This document shows positions 47,594 through 59,060 of a stretch of 64,000 nucleotides of DNA, in pieces; the stretch's first letter is position 1; each line of letters begins with the position of its first letter. Both the position numbers and the translations under genes were made by a program. Source of the DNA: Caprella mutica (taxonomy: Eukaryota > Arthropoda > Malacostraca > Amphipoda > Caprellidae); assembly GCA_947561585.1 (NCBI GenBank), contig CANNZV010002471.1, forward strand, positions 32,776 to 96,775. Reading direction: 5' to 3'. Below the pieces are notes generated by a model. The model made no database searches and was not told where the DNA came from. It saw only the letters and a program-made list of their open reading frames with translations.

Positions 47594-49500
47594 CTCTTAA
47601 CTTCCTTGCTATCGTCATAGTGTGAAGTAGGTACACCAAGACTCTCGAGAAAGTTCTTTCGTAGATTATCATCTGAAATCAGATTTGAATTCCAGTCAAT
47701 TTTGCGTTCTCTCATTTTCTTGTTTATCTGCCCTACTGCCAGATATTCCTGAATAGTGCTGTGAGAGAAGGAGTAAGTTAGAGCTTTACCCAGTTTCAAT
47801 GATGTCTCTGGGGTTAAAATGCACGTAAGTAACCTCCCAATGTCAACATCTTTTGACAAAACTTGTTCACAATCTCTCATCAAGCTGAGAAAGTCTTTCC
47901 GGTCGAAGAAAAATTTCTTTCTAACGAACAATCTGAGACTGTAGTCATAGAGTACAGCTAGAATATCTTCAGTTCTCAATTTTGCATTTTCAACATTTCT
48001 TTCTCTTAACTTCCTCTCTATTTCATTATAGAATATTTCTCTTATTGCTTTGTAGACACTTTGTTCATTTTGCAAATGTGACAAACGGTTTCTGTTATTC
48101 AAGAACAGGGAGATGAATAATGCTAAATGAGCTGGAGAATTAAACACTCCCTGAGAAGCATCATTCAGGTTCTTGAAACTATTCACCAACTCTTTAGAAT
48201 CAACATCATCACCAATCTTATCACCATACTTTGTCAAGAAGCCTACTTTGTCGCTCATTTCGCTCATGGGTTCGACAAGCATCTCATCGTAGCTAATATT
48301 TTCGTGTTTCAGAATGCTTTTGAAATCATTCCCTGCATCAATTCTACCAGAAACAATGCATGTAACGTCATATTTGCTGCAGAAGGGTATGATTTTAGTA
48401 GTAATCAGTTTTTTGCTGTCATCATTGACTTCATCGTAGCCATCAATAAGGAAGACCTGTCCCTTCACTTCTTTGAAAGCGTCATAAATAACCTCCTTAG
48501 GGGAACTTAGGTTTGAAATACTTTCCTTTAAAAATTCTGGAAGATTATTCTGACTCTCAGTTCGGCATTCAAGGTAAATAGGTACTTTGAATCTTTCTAT
48601 GCCTTCATAACTCAACCCACTTCTATTAACTGAACTATCCAAGATATTTTGGAAAATATTTCTCATAAGGGTAGTTTTGCCTGAACCTGGACCTCCATTG
48701 ATCACCACGAATTTATTAGTAACATGGTTGCATATCTCAGTGGAGCTGAAAACAGTTTTACCAGAACCACTATTTACTGATAAATTCACTGACTGAAAGA
48801 TTTCTGTAGATTGGATACTTCCAAGTCCATTGGGCAAAGGTACAGTGAATAATGGAGAATATCTCTTCAGCATAAAAGGTGCAATTTCTTTTTCTACTGT
48901 TTTTTTAACATGATTAACAGCGTTCTCGTATGAGCCATTTGTTTCACGCACTATTTTGTCAAACTTAGCATTTAAATTTGCAACTTTAGCATCGATTTCA
49001 CTCAGGTGTTTGCCGTAAAGTTTGCCAGCTTCTTTGATGCAATTTTTCATCAAATCCTTCTTGTTTTCAATATTGGGATCATTTTTTGCTGTACAATATT
49101 CGTGGGTCTCTTTATTTCTAAAGCTTTTGATCTCATTGAGAAGATACTCAATACTTCCTTTGTCTTTCACTTTAGTTTTCCACTCTTTTCCAAAATGTTG
49201 AGACACTTTTTCATAGCAGAGAATTGGAAGAAGATCGTGCAAAAAAGTTACATCAAAGCTGGAAAAATTCGTTTCATCCAATTTTGATTCAAATCTCTTG
49301 AACCATTTTTCAAGTTTCAAGCCAGATTTCTCTTGAATCTTCATGCTTGTCATATGGTCTTTGATTTTCACTCCATCAGGCTTCTTAAAGCCCCATTCTA
49401 TTATGTTCTGATAGACCATGGGACTGCATTCGAATTTGATGAGGTCATTCCTCAGCAAATTCAAACCTTCTTGTGAAAGAGACTGAGGAGATAAAGACAT
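47594..49500 (-). CDS. HEPN-NACHT exon of an NLR-like STAND protein (coding exon 1)
   Basis: Encodes residues 1-635 of a predicted ~946-residue protein. The start is the ATG at 49498-49500, close behind a 3' splice site (AG at 49522-49521). Residues about 15-165 form an all-helical domain with SFRNKETHE (R128-N-x3-H133), the R-x4-H signature of HEPN RNase domains and close in style to the DZIP3-like HEPN of animal NLRs. Residues 165-215 look like coiled coil. The NACHT domain follows: Walker A GGPGSGKTT (269-277), Walker B VFLIDGYDEVND (349-360) with the extra acidic residues typical of NACHT, a sensor-like CIVSGR (381-386), NSPAHLALF (454-462), and the winged-helix-end motif FSHSTIQEYLAV (578-589). 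The last 15 codons of the open frame past 47594 are intron; the exon ends at AAGAG before GTATAG. The likely role is a cytosolic nucleotide-switch immune sensor with LRR ligand recognition and a HEPN effector; this role is inferred from architecture only. Confidence 0.9.
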
Positions 49501-49522
49501 TGTGATCAGGAGAGTAGGACCT
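49501..49522 (-). promoter_or_regulatory. 5' UTR and 3' splice site just before the start codon
   Basis: On the minus strand TATTTCTTTCCCGCAG precedes GTCCTACTCTCCTGATCACA and then ATG. This implies a non-coding first exon and a 5' intron. The 32-bp array at 49731-50632 therefore lies in that intron or in the promoter. Confidence 0.7.
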
Positions 49523-49730
49523 GCGGGAAAGAAATATATTAATAAGTGAATATTATAGTGAATTAATTTTAAAGTGGTAACATAGCTGCTAGGTTATACG
49601 AGTTAGCTCACAAGGAAAAATAGTAATTATATTAATTGGAGGGCAAAGATGCAGAGTGTCCTAACTCACAAATCAAAAGTCATAACTGACAGATTGACTT
49701 AAGTGATAATTTCACCTCATATAGCGAGTT

Positions 49731-50632
49731 ACTGTCATGATGTATTATCAAAGAAAACAGTTACTTTGATGATGTGCTATCAGAAAAAAAAGAGTCACTG
49801 TGATTATGTACTATCAGAAAGAAGAGTCACTGTGATTATGTACTATCAGAAAGAAGAGTCACTGTGATTATGTACTGTCAGAAAAAAGAGTCTCTGTGAT
49901 GATGTACTATCATTAAAAAGAGTCACTGTGATGATGAACTATCAGAGAAAAGAGCCACTGTGATGATGTACTATCAGAGAAAAGAGTCACTGTGATGATG
50001 AACTATCAGAGAAAAGAGTCACTGTGATGATGTACTATCAGAGAAAAGAATCACTGTGATGATGTACTATCAGAGAAAAGAGTCACTGTGATGATGTACT
50101 ATCAGAGAAAAGAGTCACTGTGATGGTGTACTATCAGTGAAAAGAGTCACTGTGATGATGTACTATCAGTGAAAAGAGTCACTGTGATGATGTACTATCA
50201 GAGAAAAGAGTCACTGTGATGTTGTACTATCAGAGAAAAGAGTCACTGTGATGATGTACTATCAGAGAAAAGAGTCACTGTGATGATGTACTATCAAGAA
50301 AAGAGTCACTGTGATGATGTACTATCAAAAATAAGAGTCACTGTGATGATGTACTATCAGAAAAAAGAGTCACTGTGATGATGTACTATCAGAGAAAAGA
50401 GTCACTGTGATGATGTACTATCAGAGAAAAGAGTCACTGTGATGATGTACTATCAAAGAAAAGAGTCACTGTGATGATGTACTATCAGAGAAAAGAGTCA
50501 ATGTGATGATGTACTATCAGAGAAAAGAGTCACTGTGATGATGTACTATCAGAGAAAAGAGTCAATGTGATGATGTACTATCAGAGAAAAGAGTCACTGT
50601 GATGATGTACTATCAGTGAAAAGAGTCACAAA
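49731..50632. repeat. 32-bp minisatellite, array 3 (inverted), about 28 copies
   Basis: The unit AGTCACTGTGATGATGTACT followed by ATCAGAGAAAAG is the exact complement of the units at 2061-4553 and 35451-38020. The left end nearest the gene is the most degenerate (GATTATGTACTATC, AAAGAAGAG variants), and homogeneity rises to the right. Confidence 0.96.
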
Positions 50633-51075
50633 AAATATTTAGAATATTTATATGTTTACGTATAGTGCACTCTCAATGAGAAATAAATGTAGGCAACTAA
50701 ATTCTGAACCCTATGTCTTTTGCTCAAAAATTGTACGAGTTGATATACTTTTTGCAGACAAAAATGAACTCCTCTGGAAAGCCAAATTTCTAAAAAAATG
50801 GAAAATATTGTTAAAAAACCTCTAGACAGTTTTGAATTGAAATATTCTCAGACGTTATCCTGTTGACTAGTTATAAGGCGTGTCATTTTACGGCAGATGG
50901 TCTACTTAATGGCAGACGGTCTCCTCAAGCTTAACTCCATCGTTCAATTTCAAGTCATCAACGACAGAAGTTCACATATGATAAGTAAGGCTCGGACATT
51001 GGAGCATTTATACGTAAATTTCTGCAAGCGCTTTTACTGCTCCATAATGCTCCTAATGCTATAAATGCTGCAAAG

Positions 51076-52168
51076 GGTGCACCGACAAATAGGCCCACCC
51101 ACAATTGGGCTCTAAGAAAATTGCGCCCTAAAACAATTGTGTCCCAAAAAAAATGAACCCAGAAAAAATTAGGGGCAGCAGACACAATAAAGAAGTGTTA
51201 ATTTGTTATTATTAGGGTTGTGACAATATTATATTGAAATACGCTTTATATTATCTCGAATAATATTCTCCATATTCTCTAAATAAACTCTTTTATACTC
51301 TGAAATATGCTTTATATTCACGAAAAAAAAACATTTTATATTCTTCTTATTCTCAATTCGTAAAAGTGCTGTAATTCGATTAATAAACCAGATAGAGGAT
51401 ATATTAGCAAGCCCATTAAATCACATTTGGAAGCTAATCTTTTGTTTGGGTGTGATAAGAAAAAATTGAATAAATCGTATAAACTTGAATCATGTCATAT
51501 GGATCATCTAATGTCTAGTGTACATCATCTGATAAAGTTCAGCCACAGTAATATCAAGTTAATAAAATGGGTAAATTTTGAAGGTCATTTGTTACATTGA
51601 ACTATAAAGAAAAATTGAACAGTTTTGGGGATAAAATGGTACTATGAGAGTACATTTTGTAATATTAATTAATAAAACATTTCATATTCACATTAATTTA
51701 AATTCGGATGTATGTTCCAATAATTTTGCGATGTCTTGGGGGGCAATGGTTTTCTAAATTTTCTATTATTTTTCATCTACAATAGCTTTTTTCTTATTTT
51801 CTATTGGCTTCATACTAACTCATTCACTACACAGGAGTTTACAATATAAAGAGGTACTGTAAATAGGAATTTTTTTCCTTACATGGCCTATCTCTAAATG
51901 GACAAATATATTAGTTTCGTAAAAAATATATTTTATTCATGAAAGGAATATGTTCAAAAATATATAAATAAGATTTCTCATAAGGAGAATATTTTTTTCG
52001 TATTAGCAATATTCTTCATTTTAAATATGCTCAACAAAAAGCATATTGTCATAACACCAGTTATAACAGTATAAATGATCTTCAGTCTTCTTAATACAAA
52101 AATGCGCCTATTTGTCCGGGGCCTATTTGTCCGGGGACCAATTATCAGAGCCCAATTGTCCGTCCACG
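51076..52168. mobile_element. MULE-like non-autonomous element 3 with 9-bp target duplication
   Basis: 1,093 bp flanked by the direct repeat GCTGCAAAG (51067-51075 and 52169-52177). The ends are GGTGCACCGACAAATAGGCC and, on the opposite strand, CGTGGACGGACAATTGGGCT. Both termini carry several spaced copies of a CAATTGGGC/ACAAATAGGC motif. The interior carries family B-like ends (AGGGTTGTGACAATAT at 51214 and ATATTGTCATAACACC near 52040). No transposase. Confidence 0.75.
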
Positions 52169-52177
52169 GCTGCAAAG

Positions 52178-52857
52178 TGCTCTTTAGTACTCTTCTTCAC
52201 TCATACTGCGCACAAAGTTGGAGCAATATCATAGAATAATTGTAACATAATTACCAGGTAGTCAAAAGTACATTAAAGTATATTTAATATTTCAATAAAA
52301 CAGCACAAAGCAATGATACTTGCATAGCTAATGTTTCATAAAACTTAAACTTATATGTTCGAATTTACTTCACATATCTATCTGAAATTGAATCCTGAAA
52401 ATGTTTATTTAGGTAGCATTATTAATTTATATATTTCTTTTCCCATCCATTATTTTACCATCAATTAATTCGTTTATTTACAGAAACTAAAAATAAATTA
52501 GATCAATGAGATCAAAATGTCACTGAAGTTGTTCAATTTCCAAATAGTTTCCAAGGAAGAAGTGTAAGCACCCTGTTTTATAATGTCTACCATTATAATT
52601 TTTTTCCTTATATTCACTGCCTTTTAGTAAGTAAAATCACCGATAAGCTCTAAGAATAACCTTCGCGCAGACAAAAATAATCACCCCACTTTTTGCTTAC
52701 CTTTTCATAAACTATGTCCATCAGTTCAAAATTGTTTTTACTTATTAACAGTCCATTAAGAGGCGGAGAAAAAGAGACCAAGATACCGTTTTTTCGTCCA
52801 TTGCCTAACGATTTACAAGTATTTGAAAAAGCGGAAACATTTTTGTGGCCCATACTT
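52178..52857. other. Intergenic, nothing recognised
   Basis: AT-rich. The minus-strand frame at 52650-52853 has a somewhat gene-like composition but no splice or family support. Confidence 0.35.
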
Positions 52858-52859
52858 TA

Positions 52860-54140
52860 CAGGGTCGTGCAGCTAAATTGGGACTAATTTTAACAGCACA
52901 TATCTTCCGTAATTTCTAACCTATGACTAAATTCTTTTTTACAGACAATCTTTAAGCCCTTTGCTATAATATTTCAGATTAAGATCTAGCATATTTCGCT
53001 AAAATATGGCGGAATTAGCGCGAAGAACGACCATATGTGAAATGAGACGCGCCGGGAACTCTGTTTCAGACATTATTAAGAGCACTGGCTATGCGAAATC
53101 GACTGTTTATCGAGTTGTTGCTGCTTTTGATGCCGAGGGTAAGGTTCAGAGAAGTCGTCACAGTCCCTGCAGTGATCGAAAGAGAACCAAAACATTCCTT
53201 GCTTGGCTGAAAAGGACGTTGAAGTCAGACCCAAGAGCCGATGTCAAAACTGGCACAAAAGCGCAGCGTGAGTCGTAGCACCATCAGCAGGGTAGTCAAG
53301 GAAAACCTTGGTATGAAGTCATACGTAAGGAGAGTCCGTAATTTCCTAACTACCCGCTGCAGAGCCCTCAGAGCTGAAAGATGCCCAAAGCTTCTGAACC
53401 ATCTGAAACACAAAGGAGGACATGTCCGCGTTTTTTGTTGACGAGAAAAAGTTCGGTGTTGATGAGGTTGCATGTCGCCAGAACACTCGGGTAGTTGCCT
53501 CCGATCGTTCAGAAGTTCCTCCTGTGATGCAGAGCAAAAATCCCGCTTCTGTGATGGTTTTTGCAGCCGTCGCAAGTGATGGTAAGGTGATGCCTCCTCA
53601 TTTCATCGAAGCGGGTCTTAAAATCGACACAGCGGAGTACTTGAAAATTCTGGAAGATGTTTTGATGCCATGGATACGTAGGAACTACGACCCCTTCAAA
53701 GTGATGCTCGTTCAAGACTGCGCCCGCGCATGGGAGCAAAGAAAGTTCAGGATTTCCTGAAGGAGAATCTTCCTTTGATGGTCCCGTAGGATATTTGGCC
53801 CAGCAGCTCCCCAGATCTGAATGTTCGTGACTATTGGCTGTTTGGCGTCATTGAGGGAGAGTCTAACCTAACTTCACATCCAAGTGTCAACTCTCTGAAG
53901 GCCGCCATTCGTCGGGCATTTCGTAATCTTGACCCCGAGGATGTAAAAAGGAGTTGTTCACGGTTTCGCTCGAGAATCTCCCAAATTATTGACGCAAAGG
54001 GTAGTCACATAGAATGATTTTGTTCTGTAGACAGTAACGAACAAATAAATACAAGTAAAATTACATTTAATCATTATTTGCCTTTCAAAATAGCGAATTT
54101 AAAAAAGTTATGTTGGTCCCAATTTAGCTGCACGACCCTG
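52860..54140 (+). mobile_element. Mariner-superfamily element with perfect 25-bp terminal repeats
   Basis: 1,281 bp. Left end CAGGGTCGTGCAGCTAAATT (25 bp in all, 52860-52884), with an exact complement at 54116-54140. TA duplications at 52858-52859 and 54141-54142. Size, TA target and the internal transposase all fit Tc1/mariner. Perfect ends with a broken gene suggest fairly recent insertion, perhaps mobilised by another copy. Confidence 0.92.
53006..54017 (+). pseudogene. Frameshifted mariner-superfamily transposase
   Basis: Starts at ATG 53006 (MAELARRTTICEMRRAGNSV, helix-turn-helix SVSDIIKSTGYAKSTVYRVV). After about residue 80 the frame shifts by one base, continuing as LAQKRSVSRSTISRVVKENL (second DNA-binding helix unit). 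It shifts again near 53430 into FFVDEKKFGVDEV (first catalytic Asp) and VMLVQDCARAW (second Asp), then a further shift near 53725 and an in-frame TAG at about 53787, then SSPDLNVRDYW (third Asp). Spacing between the second and third Asp is about 37, so a DD37D-type is likely. It ends at TGA 54015-54017. Not functional as it stands. Confidence 0.88.
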
Positions 54141-54153
54141 TATATCAATTTCC

Positions 54154-54294
54154 CTTCGTTGCCGGTGTACTATGCCTAGGTGAAATCCGTGCTTATTTGA
54201 GATATTGGCATATAAGAGTCGGAGATTTGATTGTGGGGCGTGGTGTTATTGCTTCAGTATCAAGTGTGTAACGATAGTGAGAGTCAGGGGCGTA
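54154..54294. repeat. Left part of a dispersed repeat, inverted copy of 60640-60760
   Basis: GTTGCCGGTGTACTATGCCT to GTATCAAGTG is the complement of DNA at 60640-60756. The copy is split by the hAT-like element and resumes at 56709 (GAGTAGCTCGTCG). It has a pogo-like terminus at its far end. Confidence 0.75.
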
Positions 54295-54434
54295 TCTAGG
54301 ATTCGGTCAAGGAGGGGGAGGGCACTTTTCAAATTTTTTGTAGGTGTCTGAAGAAATCTACGGATTAGTCCTCAGACTTGAAAAAATGTCAGTTATTTGA
54401 TTCTTTAAATTGTTTTCAACATGCTTACACTGTA

Positions 54435-55160
54435 ACTGTGTTCCATCAGTAGCATCATTTTTAAATTGCGAATTGGGAGAACTTAAAATGTTTCAAGCTG
54501 TTTCATATATATATGTTATTTTTTCATAAGAATGTTTTTTTTTATCATCTGTAATCAATGAATGAAAAGAAAAAACAGAAGCAGTGATTCAGGAGGCAAA
54601 GAGTTTCTTAGAAGAAACCCCCAATTGTTCTCTCAGAAAAGCTTCTCAACAGATTTCACCTACCAAATCTTCGTTGTGGAGGATCGACACACATGATTTT
54701 CGTTTCTGTTTCATTACACCTCATTTTAATCATTAACTGATGTCAACAAAGCACAGATAAGTCAGTCTTGTCAGTGGTGGATTCTGCAGCAACCTCTGCT
54801 TCCATCAAAAAACCACATCAAAAAAACAACGAATTGTAGACTATAAAAGAAGAAGATTCCATTGAGTCTTATACGTACAATGTGTTCAAAGTTTCGCTGA
54901 AAGATACGTATATCCAGGAGTCGCCTAAGAAGAATGAAGAATGTTTTGAAGTTTGCTTCGTTCTGCCTTCAGGCTGGAGTAGGTCATTTTAGACAACTTT
55001 TGTATGGCCTCAGGAGATGTGCCTCATATGATACAGGACAATAAATGTTTAATAATAATACTTTCTCTTCCATGAAAGTGGTGAATCTATGATGACAATT
55101 GATGCATTAGAAGTGCTTCTAATTCGCAATTTAAAAATGTTGTTTCTGATGGAACACAGA
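54435..55160 (+). mobile_element. Mariner-family fragment 1, nested in the hAT-like element
   Basis: The ends CTGTGTTCCATCAGTAGCAT, then TTTTAAATTGCGAATT, and their complement near 55121-55159 (ATTCGCAATTTAAAAATG, CTGATGGAACACAG) are the same as in fragment 2. The forward strand retains N-terminal transposase words (NCSLRKASQQIS, SSLWRI). The catalytic part is deleted. Confidence 0.65.
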
Positions 55161-55284
55161 GCATGTATTTTACAGTACATAATATGCTGTATTTAAAGTC
55201 TAATAGACTTTTAATCAATAACTTAATCATAACATTCAATCATTGGCTGCAGCAAAAATCATCAAAACAAAATTATTCATAATA

Positions 55285-56533
55285 CACTGTGTTCAATCAG
55301 ATACGTCATTTTTAAATTGCGAATTAGAAGCACTTAAAATGAGTCAAATGCCATTATAGACACATCACTTTTTATTATTATTAAATATTTATTGTCTTAT
55401 ATCATAAGAGGCACTTCTTCTGAGGTCCTACCCAAGTTGTTGAAAATGACCCCGTCCAGTCTGGATACAGAACGATGCACGCTTCAGAACATTCTTGCAT
55501 ACTTTCTTGAGTCTTCTTGTTATATATTTGAGCAAACTTTTGAATACATTGTATAAGAGACTCATCGCAATCTGTTTTTTTTTTATTTAAACTCGAGTTT
55601 TTGAAGCAGCCCATATGAAAAAGTCCAAAGGGTTGAGATCTGCACTGTGTGCTGACAAAAAATTTGATTTCCGTACTTATTCTAATCACTCGACCTCGAA
55701 ACTTTTCCTTGAAAATTCTAGAGCTGCATTTGTGCAATGTGGTCTTGCATCCACCAAAGTGAAGAAGTTGCAGCTTGGGCCAAAAAGTGTGCTGCAGCAA
55801 TCAGAGTTTTGAAATACCATAAACAGAAGACAAGTTTCCATATTCATCAAGGAATGCATGAACAATTGAACCCATTCCATTAGTTATTGCAACGAAGATA
55901 AAACCTTAGCATCCTACCTATTGTTTGTTTTCCACATATTTCAATGATTTTCATTCGTATTTTTTCGATGTGATTTTGATGGAGGCAAAAGGTTCTCATC
56001 TGTCCAAACGATTCAATTGGCAATGTTGGATGGTTCCTGCAGAATTCACTGAAAAAACTGCTATTTCTGTGTTTTTCGTTAATGGTTGAACTGAAGTGTA
56101 ATGATGAAAACGGAAACCAAGTCAATGTATGATGTTCCTCCTGCACGTGGTTTTGGTGGGTGAAATCTTTTGAAAAGCTTTTTTGAGAGAGCAACGGGTT
56201 TTTTTTCAAAGAAACTCTTCACCTTCTAAATCACTGTTCCTTTTCTTTTTGGTTTTGTTTTCATTAGCTTTTTCTTGTGGATGGAACCAGTCTTTTTCAG
56301 GTGACAAGATTTTACTGCCTTTTCACTTATCTTGAAATGTGGCATGAATTCTCGGCGTATTGTTGAAGAAGGTGTTTTAGAAAACTGCAGTACAATCCAT
56401 TTCTTCTCAAGTTCAGAAACATTTCAAGGTTGAAAATCAACGCTAATATTAATAGGGTGAATACGACTTGAAGCATCTTAACTACTCCAAAATTCGCAAT
56501 TTAAAAATGACGCTTCTGATAGAAAACAGTGTT
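55285..56533 (-). pseudogene. Mariner-family element 2 with decayed minus-strand transposase
   Basis: About 1.25 kb between CACTGTGTTCAATCAGATAC and its complement at 56495-56533. On the minus strand WTDENLL (first catalytic region, about 56000), KFRGRVIRISTEIKF and, in a shifted frame, SADLNPLDFFIW (about 55650) identify a mariner transposase with frameshifts and stops. Same family as fragment 1. Confidence 0.75.
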
Positions 56534-56708
56534 CAAGCATGTTCAAAGCAATTAAAATAAAATAAAATAATTGACATTCCTTCAATTTTGAGGATTGATC
56601 CGTATATTTTTATTAATCCGTAGATTTAATTTTAAAAAATTTAGACCTCAAGTTGGGGGCATCTGCCCCAATTGCCCCCCCCCCCTTCTATACGCGCCTG
56701 GTAGGAGT

Positions 56709-57399
56709 CTGAGTAGCTCGTCGTTCCTGTTGATCATGTATGTAAGCCTGAGTTTATTGTGGTGGCAGAGATTTATTATACAGTAGAACTCCTCTATTGT
56801 GAACTTCAACGTGTTTCAACATGAATAGATAACTTTCCTTTTCATGGCAGACTATAGAAAATATTTTATTTCTTTTTGAAATAAAATTATCATAGCTACA
56901 GGATATTTTATTTAGGATGGTTCAGTACATAAAAAAGTACAGGATGGTTCACTACATATGACTTCATTACAGAGGAGCTGTACTTGTAGAACTCCTGTTT
57001 TATGAAATATAACTAATTTACTTTATAGAGATTCATAAAAGACATAGGAATATTTGTGGCAGACTGAACTAATTATGTTCACTATAGAGGTAAGTTCGCT
57101 ATACAGGATGTATACAGTAACAGTATACTATACAGGATGATTCACTATAAATACATGAGTTCACTATAAAGAAGGTCCACTTTAGTTAATAATACAGCGA
57201 TTTAAAATAAATATAAGAATGATTATTTCGTTTATTAATATATTAAAAATAACTTTCGAATAGCAAATAAAATACAAAACAAATTAAATGTTTAATTTAT
57301 TTGTTGTTGTACAGTGGAACTCCTCTAGAGTGAACTTCTGTATACCGAATAAACCTAATTAGTATACTCCTGTATAGCGATCTAACCTCTGTAGTGAAC
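56709..57399. mobile_element. Pogo-like terminal pieces (CAGTGGAACTCCTCTA)
   Basis: CAGTAGAACTCCTCTATTGTG at 56781 and CAGTGGAACTCCTCTAGAGTG at 57312, each after TA, resemble pogo/Tigger ends. CTATAGAGG / GTTCACTATA words recur through 56940-57190. 57035-57095 is an inverted match to 60470-60520. Not resolvable into full elements by eye. Confidence 0.5.
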
Positions 57400-58394
57400 G
57401 GTGACAGGAATTTTGCCTGGCGGAATGTTGCCGGGCCGAATTTTGCCAGTGTGAAATTTTGACAAGTGGATTTTGCCCAGCGGAATTTTTCCCGTGGATT
57501 ATATATATTTGTAGTTTTAAATAGGTAATTTTGAGTTAAAAGTTTTAATGTGAGGTCCAATTTACATAAATATAAATCGTTTTAATATAATTAACATATT
57601 GTACTATTAGAAGTTTTATTTAACTAATGTTAAATAGCCACGAAATTGAAAATTAAATGAATTAGAATTTAGAATTTACTTAAATCATAACAGAACATCT
57701 TTTAATTCAACTGTAATATATTTTTGCAGTGGTTTATTAAAAAAATACAACATAGTTTGCTATTTTAAAAATACTTTAACTTATTTTTTAATTTGTGTTT
57801 GCAATTCACTTATGGCTTCCTTTACCTGCTACTTCGTGACAAACTATGAAATATATTGATAATATTTAATAATTTTATTAATGATTTCATAGTTTTCAAT
57901 CTTTCATTTAGTATTTAATATTTTTTTAAAATGATATCTTTTCTACGTGAACTTTATATTACTGACATCATTGTGAAAAGCATATGACAATAGCTGTCCT
58001 AATTGAGCAAACTTCAGGAATCAACTGATTATAATCGAATGAATCTTCATCTTACATTTTCTAGTATAAAGTATACCCAGCTAACCATATCCTCTCTGTC
58101 CCGCGTGGGACAGAGGGGGACATCCCTCGCTAGCGAGGGACAGAGAGGGACGGGGGATTTCAGACTACTCCAGACGTCTGAAATCCCACGTCTTTCCAAC
58201 GTCTGAAATCCCACTTACGTCCCACGTCTTACACAAGCGGGATGTCCCTCGTCTGTCCCACGTCTTAAATCCCACTCACATCCCACGTCTTTCTCACGCG
58301 GGATGTCCCTCTCTGTCCCACGTGGATGTCCCTCTCTGTCCCCTCGTCTGTTTTACGCGGGAAAAAGTTATACCATAAAGGTATATCTATCTCA

Positions 58395-59060
58395 AGCTTT
58401 ATTTACGTATCATAACTAGGTAGGTATTCATAAACAGATGTAGGTATCTAGGTAGGCCTTGATGAATAATACTAGGTAGTAGGTAAGTAGGTACGGATTG
58501 ATGAACACTACTTAGTAGGTATACTAGGTAGGTAGGTATTGATAAACACTGGTAGGTATCTAGATAGGTATTGGCAAACAGTTATAGGTAACTAGATAAG
58601 CATTGATAAACACTAGTAGATAACTAGGTAGGTATTGACAAACAGTTGTAGGTAACTAGGTAGGTATTGATGAATACTAGTAGGTAACTAGGACCTAGAT
58701 TGGTATTTATATACAGTTGTAGGCAACTAGGTAGGCAATGTTAAACACAAGAAGATGACTAATTAGGTATTGATAAGCAGATGTAGGCAACTAGGTAGGC
58801 ATTGATAAACACCAGTAGGTAACTAGGTATGTATTGACAAACAGTAATGTAGGTAACTAAGTAGGTACTGATAAATACTACGTAATAGGTAAGTAGTGAT
58901 ATCCACCAGTAGGTACAGATTGGTGGTAATCACTTGTAGGTTACTAGGTAATTATAAATAAACTCTATTAGGTAACTAGATAGGTATAAGGTAGTGATAC
59001 CACCAGAAGGTAACTATAGGTAAGATTAATTAACAGTTCTAGGTAATTAGGTAGTTAATA
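58395..59060. repeat. Degenerate ~25-bp repeat of AACTAGGTAGGTATTGA type
   Basis: Loose repeats of GGTAACTAGGTAGGTATTGA alternating with AAACACTAGTA. Much more diverged than the other arrays in the window, so older. Confidence 0.75.

Larger units (their letters stand above)
54295..56700. mobile_element. hAT-like 2.4-kb element inserted in a dispersed repeat
   Basis: Ends CAGGGGCGTATCTAGGATTC and, on the other strand, CAGGCGCGTATAGAAGGGG, imperfect. The flanking 8-mers GTGAGAGT (54287-54294) and GTAGGAGT (56701-56708) match 6/8, and the uninterrupted copy at 60600-60660 reads across the site, which supports insertion. An 8-bp duplication suggests hAT. The interior is filled by two mariner-family fragments; no hAT transposase is seen. 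Confidence 0.62.

Noticed and set aside
48127..49287. Plus-strand frames opposite the NACHT exon
   Set aside because: Shadows of the minus-strand coding exon with no motifs of their own.
55615..55812. Plus-strand frame in the mariner relic
   Set aside because: The transposase motifs lie on the minus strand; this is a shadow.
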